A program made the position numbers and the translations under genes. From contig CANRBI010000004.1 of the NCBI GenBank assembly GCA_947628775.1, forward strand, positions 1 through 48,315: DNA of 48,315 nucleotides, given 5' to 3'. How positions within the stretch are numbered: the first letter of the stretch is position 1; each line of letters starts with the position of its first letter. The stretch is from an uncultured Clostridia bacterium. Lineage in GTDB: Bacteria; Bacillota; Clostridia; TANB77; CAG-508. The notes under the pieces are model-generated. The model saw nothing but the letters and a program-made list of their open reading frames with translations, did no database searches and had not been told where the DNA came from. Shown here one piece after another: positions 43,801 to 48,315 of the stretch.

Positions 43801-44931
43801 TTCTTTTTTTCTTATTAGTGTTTTTTTATCTTCTTCTGCTTTTTCTTTATTTTTTAAATCTTGTTTCGTTTCTTCTATTTGATTTTCTAAATTGTGTTGA
43901 GTTTCCTTTTGTTTCCACAATTCATTTGATTCTAAGCCTTTTTTCTTGTATTCATATTTTTTTATTTCGATTTCTATATCTTGTTTCTTATTTTTTGTTT
44001 CGTTATAGTCTTTATATGCATTATTAATTTTTTGAATTAATTCACTTGATTCTTTTTGTAATTTCTTATATTTTCTTTGTTTTTCATCATAATTTTTTGC
44101 CTTATTAAATAATACGCATTTATTGTAATTATGATATGGTATAAGTATTTGTTTTAATGCTTTTTGACTATTTTTTAAATGTTCTAATTGTTCTTTTGTT
44201 TTATTCATATTTTCTATTGATTCTGATACTGATCTTAAATCTTCGTCTGATAATCCTCTTAAACTATTGGACATAATTTCTGTTATTATTGATGGTTTGA
44301 ATCCATCTTTTGAAAGTTTTGGTGTTCTTATTTCAATTAATAATTTAATGAATTCTTGATATTCAGCTAGTGTTTCAAAACCAAATATATTGTCATTTAC
44401 AAGCATTGCATATTCTTTTTGATTTTCTACTACTTGTCCACCTTCTCCTATTCTATTTTTTAATTCTTGTTTTGAAAGTGGTATTTTATTTCCTAAATCT
44501 TTATATAGAAAAAAATCTTTGCCAATTCTTCTTCCATCTTTAATAATAAATCCCCAAAATTTTACTCCGTTGTTTTTCTTTGCTTGTAAGCCCATTCCAA
44601 TAGAAATGTAATTTTTAGTTTCTTTTTTTTGAAATTCCATATATAGATAACTTGTATTTTCTTCTTTTATATTGTCTCCATATCCTAACACATAATCTTC
44701 TATTTTTCTCGCCTTTGTGTTAAAAGGGTCTAGTCTTTCTGGTGATTTGTTTCCATCTAAAAGTAGAGGTATAAAACTTTGCATAGTTACACTTTTTCCT
44801 GATCCATTTGTTCCTCGCAAAATTAGTCTTCCTTCTGAGAAGTTAAACTCTTCTTCGTCATACCACCAATAATTTAATAAACCAATTTTCTTTATTTCCC
44901 ATCTATTATGTTCTTTTTTTACTTCTTCCAT
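40843..44931 (-). CDS. jetC: Wadjet SMC-like ATPase JetC (TIGR02680)
   Basis: JetC is the large condensin-like motor that extrudes DNA loops. The 1362-residue protein has the SMC layout: N-terminal ATPase half with Walker A GTNGSGKS (40-47), long coiled coils rich in Lys/Glu (about 240-1150) with a hinge-like, non-coil segment near 560-720, and a C-terminal half with LSGGEKAM, then the Walker B LRIISLDEAFAGVDD. The sequence SEGRLILRGTNGSGKSVTMQ agrees with the TIGR02680 family. It overlaps jetD by four bases (ATGA) and follows jetB by 20 bases. Confidence 0.95.
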   Translation of the reverse strand: MEEVKKEHNRWEIKKIGLLNYWWYDEEEFNFSEGRLILRGTNGSGKSVTMQSFIPLLLDGNKSPERLDPFNTKARKIEDYVLGYGDNIKEENTSYLYMEFQKKETKNYISIGMGLQAKKNNGVKFWGFIIKDGRRIGKDFFLYKDLGNKIPLSKQELKNRIGEGGQVVENQKEYAMLVNDNIFGFETLAEYQEFIKLLIEIRTPKLSKDGFKPSIITEIMSNSLRGLSDEDLRSVSESIENMNKTKEQLEHLKNSQKALKQILIPYHNYNKCVLFNKAKNYDEKQRKYKKLQKESSELIQKINNAYKDYNETKNKKQDIEIEIKKYEYKKKGLESNELWKQKETQHNLENQIEETKQDLKNKEKAEEDKKTLIRKKELEEKDTKIKYEEQKSNFNEITAQMEQKAKDINYDEFFFKMDEINIEKSYNYKYFKEDIKRYIQKIENGKKALENENIVNNEYEIALENLDKEKNNKNIQDVQTNKVRNKLEEEKESFIENMYTWERENTILKLEKEELMKIAQKVQNYGEISEYDDIIMELHKPYDGKKQKISDEKAMYNSQKNNIEVKINEKQNELIKWKNKKDPEPTRSEKVIQNRQNLKEKGIPYIEFYNAVDFKKELNEEQKNRIENALLDMGILDALIIPKEYISKIREIDYDFTDKYLFENPVEFKHDLSYFLDIKLPEETKIKHETVANILKSIMIAEKAAHTYINEQGEYKIGILEGIADKKQKAKYIGNEARKRFKEKIIKELEEEIITLNEEKTNIENQISKLELSVQKLQEEYDKFPNKQKLEENYRELKINIDKLTSINQNIKKLEDILTEKFEKLKQAKEQTQIATKNLSFAHTVQSYEEALEIVNSLKEDIFEMEKYHNNTINEYEKLLGIKDNLENLRYDLDQILYEKGKLNIKQKDIQEKIEVIKQMSQGIEELDKQMEEVLDKLDKLPNEKELLDKNIGKTEAMIEAFKEKQLTMAEDLNNFEKQTNIAKEILEQEINLKYVIEEYEEISKISNRILSEYSYFDKETKSKEDYRAILIEKYKDNNENLLDYNLSIGEIFIQEILSKDSEQIKIEQTRTRSDITCFVNGKKVNIVQLEEHIEEMIEETANLVDEKDRDLYEDILVGTVGRKIRERIYYAKDWVESMNKLMKSLNTSSGLSFSLNWKPKLATTEEELDTKQIVEILNSEIGLLKKEDIQKVSKHFRAKFKMAEKEYQEKDSVVPFYNIIKETLDYRKWFEFQFMHKKSGEQSKELTNNAFYKLSGGEKAMAMYIPLFASVCARYQSARKDCLRIISLDEAFAGVDDNNIRDMFRILTELDLEYVINSQVLWGEYDTVPNLSICELISDVNNKVVSIMRYHWNGKKRELVI

Positions 44932-44951
44932 TACTGCTTTTCCTTTCCATT

Positions 44952-46097
44952 TTATATTGCAAAATCTTTTGGATATTTGCCAATAATTTTAAAACATATT
45001 GGCATAATAATATATTCGTTGCTTTCTTTACTTTCTCTTATCATATCAAATTCTTTCATGTATTTTACTATTTCTTCGAGTAGCTCTTCTTCTTGCATCT
45101 CTCTAAATTCTTTACTAAATCCTTTTTGATAGTTTTGCTTTACTTCCCTTACTAATTTTAACATTTCTATATTAGATATATAAATTAAATCATTTATATC
45201 TGCTTTGTATTCTCCATTTGTTAGCTTGTTTTTTATTTCTTTATTTACAAATAAAACTACATCTGAAATTCCTTTATTGCTTGGAAAAGTGTTTTTATAG
45301 TTTTTATTTTCAGTTAATAATATATATGCCCCATTTTTATGTACTTCTAAAGTAGATTCTAGCATTTTATCTACATCTTGATTTATTGCTCCTCTATAAT
45401 TTTTTATGTAATTATAGTCTTTATCATTAGTTTCTTCTTTATATACTACATTTTCAGTAAATAATCTTCTATAAACTCTTTGTCTTCTTTCTGTTCCTTT
45501 GTCTTGTTCTAAACCTAATTGCTCTTTTTCATATATGTCTGAATATAAATTACAGTCTGATATATTACTTATAAAGTTTCTCATAAAATATTTAGAAACT
45601 CCTGTTACTTCATATAATATGTCATTTTCTATATTCTCGGCAAATTTATTTTCATCTCCATCATACAGTTTTATAAATGCCATTTCTTTTATGAATTTTA
45701 ATACTTTAACTATTGATTTTCTGTGCGAATATTTTGTAAAATCTATCTCTATGTCATTTAAGTTTATTTCTACAATAATATTTTGTATGTAATCAAGTAA
45801 TTCTGATAATATAAATTGTTCTCCTCTTGTTTTTTCTTCTAAATAGATTAAAATCAAACACAAAAACATGTATTCCATTTTAGTATCAAATTCTAGAATT
45901 CCCATAAATGATTTTGGAATTCCTGGAATTTTTTCTAGTTTTATTACATATTGGTTCGCTATTAGTTTATATCCTAGTTTATATTTTATGAAATTTTGCA
46001 TTTCTTCTGTAATATCATTTTTTATATTTCTATATTCTTCTGGATTTATGTCTTTAATAAACCAATAATTTTCTAGCAATTTTTCAAATGTTGTCAC
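44952..46097 (-). CDS. jetB: Wadjet subunit JetB (DUF2398, TIGR02678)
   Basis: JetB is the KITE-type accessory subunit (winged helices) that binds the kleisin. The 381-residue protein is mostly helical, with MEYMFLCLILIYLEEKTRGEQFILSELLDYI and RQRVYRRLFTENVVYKE, both typical of TIGR02678. Cys and membrane segments are absent, fitting a cytosolic complex. It lies 15 bases after jetA and 20 before jetC, in the standard JetA-B-C-D order of the type with DUF2397/DUF2398 subunits. Confidence 0.9.
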   Translation of the reverse strand: MTTFEKLLENYWFIKDINPEEYRNIKNDITEEMQNFIKYKLGYKLIANQYVIKLEKIPGIPKSFMGILEFDTKMEYMFLCLILIYLEEKTRGEQFILSELLDYIQNIIVEINLNDIEIDFTKYSHRKSIVKVLKFIKEMAFIKLYDGDENKFAENIENDILYEVTGVSKYFMRNFISNISDCNLYSDIYEKEQLGLEQDKGTERRQRVYRRLFTENVVYKEETNDKDYNYIKNYRGAINQDVDKMLESTLEVHKNGAYILLTENKNYKNTFPSNKGISDVVLFVNKEIKNKLTNGEYKADINDLIYISNIEMLKLVREVKQNYQKGFSKEFREMQEEELLEEIVKYMKEFDMIRESKESNEYIIMPICFKIIGKYPKDFAI

Positions 46098-46112
46098 ATT
46101 GTTTCCTCCTTA

Positions 46113-47600
46113 TTATTCTATAAATTCTAATACAAATGCTGGCATTTCTAAGTTTCCATCATCACATCTTAATACACATTTTCCTTTATTTGGTTTATAT
46201 ATTAATTTGATTTTTCTACCATCTTCTATTGTTATTTGCTTATCTACACTTATATTGGCTTTACTTATCCATTTTAATAGTGTTTTCCTAAATGTACTTT
46301 TTACTGTTGGTAATTTTTCTATTTCTATTTTTCCATTGTTTATATATTTTTCAATTTCTTTTTTTTCTTCTTCTAATTGTTGTTTATATTTTTCAATTTG
46401 TATTTGTTTTTCTTTTGTTTTGTCTATAATTGCTGTTCGTTGTTGTTTTTCTCTGTATTCTCTTATTCGTGGTTTTATTTCATGTTCATTTGAGCTTTCC
46501 TCTAATAAGCTACTATTTATGCTATCTGTTTCTCTTACGTAGTTTCCTTTTGTATGTCTTGTGTTAAACATTCCAAATACTAGACTAGATAATTTATGTG
46601 CTTCTTCTATACTAGTAGTTTTACAAAACATTTCACAAATTTTTTTGTAATCTGATTTTTTGCTGTTTATATTTCCTCTAGTTTCTGCTATTTGACTTGC
46701 TATTCTTGTTATTTTTCTTATTATCTCTGTTGTTTTTTCGTTTATTCTTTCTACTTCACTTGGCTTGTTTTCTACTCCTACAAACCATTTTTTTATATTT
46801 TTCCATTTTTCTTTATTTCTGTTTTTTATTTCGTCTTCATCTATAACATCATCTAATTTATCTATTCTAATAATTCTTTTTTGTCCTAAGAATACTTTAT
46901 CTAAAATTTTTTCTTCAATCTCTATATTTATATTTTTTAGTTTTTCTTCTATGCTATATGAATTTTCTTGTAGTAATTTTATAAATTCTCTTAAATATCT
47001 TATCAAATCATTTTTATATAGAATAAATTGTTTGGATTTTGCAACTTCTTCCATTTTTACTGCATAAAATGTTTTTATATAATCTTGATAGTCTTGATTT
47101 AATCTCTTAAAATCATTGTTTAAATTTTCCCACCAATTATGTACATCTACTTCACTTTGCATACTTATTTTTTCAATACTTTCTATTGAGTCTTTTATTC
47201 TTTCAATTAGTTTTGGTTCTAGAGATGCTCCCTCAATATGTAAGTTTTCAAGTTTTATTACTAATCTTTCTATTTCTACTGCATATTCTGATAGTTGATA
47301 TCTAAATTTTCTATGCTTAAATTCTTCTACTGTCGTAACATTATTAGTATCTTGGATTGCTGTTAGATTTCCCCAGTCTACTAATGCTGCTAAATCATTT
47401 TCACACATTTCTGGTGTATATTCTTCAAAATTGTTTTTGCCTTTTAATTCATTAAAAACATCTTCTTTGTATAGCATATAATTAATTCTTTCATATTGCT
47501 CGTAAAAATATCTAAGTATTGGTCTATATCTTTTTGTGTTTTCTGTTGTTAAATATGATGTTTCTGTTATTTTTTTAGATAGTTTTTCATTAATTTCCAT
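46113..47600 (-). CDS. jetA: Wadjet kleisin-type subunit JetA (DUF2397, TIGR02677)
   Basis: JetA links the two ATPase heads of JetC. The 495-residue protein has an N-terminal winged-helix-like part (YLTTENTKRYRPILRYFYEQYERINYMLYKEDV, then LAALVDWGNLTAIQDTNNVTTVEEFKHRKFRYQLSEYAVEIERL), a helical middle, and a C-terminal Lys/Glu-rich segment. These match TIGR02677. It begins the Wadjet operon, 78 bases after a small gene and its terminator, so the operon probably has its own promoter there. Confidence 0.93.
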   Translation of the reverse strand: MEINEKLSKKITETSYLTTENTKRYRPILRYFYEQYERINYMLYKEDVFNELKGKNNFEEYTPEMCENDLAALVDWGNLTAIQDTNNVTTVEEFKHRKFRYQLSEYAVEIERLVIKLENLHIEGASLEPKLIERIKDSIESIEKISMQSEVDVHNWWENLNNDFKRLNQDYQDYIKTFYAVKMEEVAKSKQFILYKNDLIRYLREFIKLLQENSYSIEEKLKNINIEIEEKILDKVFLGQKRIIRIDKLDDVIDEDEIKNRNKEKWKNIKKWFVGVENKPSEVERINEKTTEIIRKITRIASQIAETRGNINSKKSDYKKICEMFCKTTSIEEAHKLSSLVFGMFNTRHTKGNYVRETDSINSSLLEESSNEHEIKPRIREYREKQQRTAIIDKTKEKQIQIEKYKQQLEEEKKEIEKYINNGKIEIEKLPTVKSTFRKTLLKWISKANISVDKQITIEDGRKIKLIYKPNKGKCVLRCDDGNLEMPAFVLEFIE

Positions 47601-47624
47601 AATGTTTTCCTTTATATAAAAATT

Positions 47625-47649
47625 AAAAGAGTAGTTATTTTACTCTTTT
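47625..47649 (-). terminator. Terminator between the DUF6075-like gene and jetA
   Basis: Perfect 9-bp arms AAAAGAGTA and TACTCTTTT around a 7-base loop, followed by TTAATTTTTAT on the minus strand. Confidence 0.65.
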
Positions 47650-47678
47650 GTTTACAGTATTATACATTATTTTTCCCA

Positions 47679-48050
47679 CTATGTCCATATATTAGTGCAA
47701 AATCTTATTTTTAGTGCTTCTGTACAAATATTTATATCTAAATTTTTAAAAATACTAGTTACTGTATATAAATAGCTTGTTCCTTCTTCTATTATATCAC
47801 TCGTAATATCACCAAATAGATTAAATGCAAGTCTACATATGTTTATGCTTGTTGTTGTTTGCCATGGATTTTTTAAGCTTTTAATATTTATTTCATTATT
47901 TTTTATATCATATATTTCATCAAAATTTTTTCTTGTTTCTTTATTGCTAGATAATAAATAAATTAAGCTTTCTATATAAGTATCATTTCTATATAGTTGT
48001 CCAATTTTTTCTTTGTAAAATTGTTCATGTAAATCATCTTTAAAATACAT
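47679..48050 (-). CDS. DUF6075-like small protein
   Basis: The 123-residue protein begins FKDDLHEQFYKEKI, continues with TYIESLIYLLSSNKETRKNFDEIYDIKNNEINIKSL and WQTTTSINICRLAFNLFGD. The pattern resembles DUF6075, a family found in Firmicutes genomes and phages with no known function. It is all helical by appearance, with no membrane segment. It is upstream of the Wadjet operon on the same strand but separated by a terminator, so it may be a passenger of the same island. The family call is from memory of the pattern and only moderately sure. Confidence 0.55.
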   Translation of the reverse strand: MYFKDDLHEQFYKEKIGQLYRNDTYIESLIYLLSSNKETRKNFDEIYDIKNNEINIKSLKNPWQTTTSINICRLAFNLFGDITSDIIEEGTSYLYTVTSIFKNLDINICTEALKIRFCTNIWT

Positions 48051-48156
48051 ATTTTTCCTCCTTTTATATAATATTCCTAATATTTAAAATATATTCTTAA
48101 TTTTTAGTTTTTTATTTGTGTATTCTGAGGTATAGGTATATCATATCTGAAAATGT

Positions 48157-48196
48157 AAAAATAGGGGATACTTTTTATAGTACCTCCCTATTTTTT
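48157..48196. terminator. Terminator after the ispD-like gene
   Basis: AAATAGGGGATAC pairs with the mirrored GTACCTCCCTATTT with a small internal loop. A and T runs on both sides make it usable in either direction. Confidence 0.75.
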
Positions 48197-48238
48197 TAGG
48201 AAACTCGTTTATAGTTAAGCTAATGTCTCGTTTCTAAC

Positions 48239-48315
48239 CTAATGTTCAATTTGTAGAAGATTTTTTATGTATTTTATATCTTCTTGAGTTGTAATCTTTA
48301 TATTTGAGTAGTCAC
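48239..48315 (-). CDS. 3' end of an IspD/ribitol-phosphate cytidylyltransferase-like gene
   Basis: Only the last 24 or so residues are in the window. They include SNIKITTQEDIKYIKNLL, which resembles the C terminus of IspD-family cytidylyltransferases (NIKITTPEDL pattern), used in isoprenoid synthesis or for CDP-ribitol in teichoic acids. The rest of the gene lies past the right edge, so the assignment is tentative. Confidence 0.5.
   Translation of the reverse strand, partial: DYSNIKITTQEDIKYIKNLLQIEH

Noticed and set aside
1..48315. CRISPR arrays, insertion sequences and prophage genes
   Set aside because: No regularly spaced repeats, transposase or phage structural genes were seen.

Overview
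The window comes from a low-GC, spore-forming member of the Firmicutes, most likely an uncultured Clostridia lineage. Supporting signs are the very AT-rich sequence, SigH and GerW sporulation genes, a T-box leader before pheST, Gram-positive style TTGACA/TATAAT promoters and strong AGGAGG-type ribosome binding sites. I cannot name the genus.

Layout. 0.5-4.3 kb: recA-recX-scpA-DUF2953-gerW, all on the minus strand. 4.4-12.2 kb: a peptide-binding protein, a VanW-like protein (+), a D-Ala-D-Ala carboxypeptidase, ddl, lexA, glycyl-tRNA synthetase, tRNA-Trp, and an M23 peptidase (+). 12.2-15.7 kb: yqeG, prepilin peptidase, M24 aminopeptidase, efp and a zinc-ribbon protein. 15.9-16.2 kb: a small plus-strand gene of foreign base composition. 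16.3-23.9 kb: T-box-pheST, an LPXTG-type surface protein, ychF, thrS and tRNA-Thr. 24.2-30.9 kb: sigH, a GH18 hydrolase, a heavy-metal P-type ATPase, an MscS channel and a DUF362 protein. About 31.0-31.1 kb: a probable small RNA at a sharp change of strand composition. 31.1-38.8 kb: an oligopeptide ABC transporter operon running into valS. 39-48 kb: an AbrB-like regulator, a complete four-gene Wadjet anti-plasmid system (JetABCD, DUF2397/DUF2398 type), a DUF6075-like gene and the 3' end of an ispD-like gene.

Main discovery. Three genes (gerW, the VanW-like gene, the M23 peptidase) look broken by one-base insertions, four sites in all. At every site the zero-frame codon where the frame breaks is CGG, and reading on in the +1 frame (CGGN read as GGN, glycine) restores the full conserved protein. 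In the other host-style genes I found no in-frame CGG at all, although CGT, CGC and CGA are used as arginine and C-GG across codon boundaries is common (about 50 cases). This suggests that CGG has lost its arginine meaning and works as a +1 frameshift or quadruplet signal (CGGN = Gly). The affected genes act in spore germination or cell-wall biology. The only gene with ordinary sense CGG codons is the compositionally foreign one at 15.9 kb.

Other points: a shared 13-bp palindrome-containing sequence at recA and lexA that may be a divergent SOS box; a reversal of strand composition and codon choice at about 31.1 kb; and a promoter-structure-terminator unit there that looks like an undescribed sRNA.
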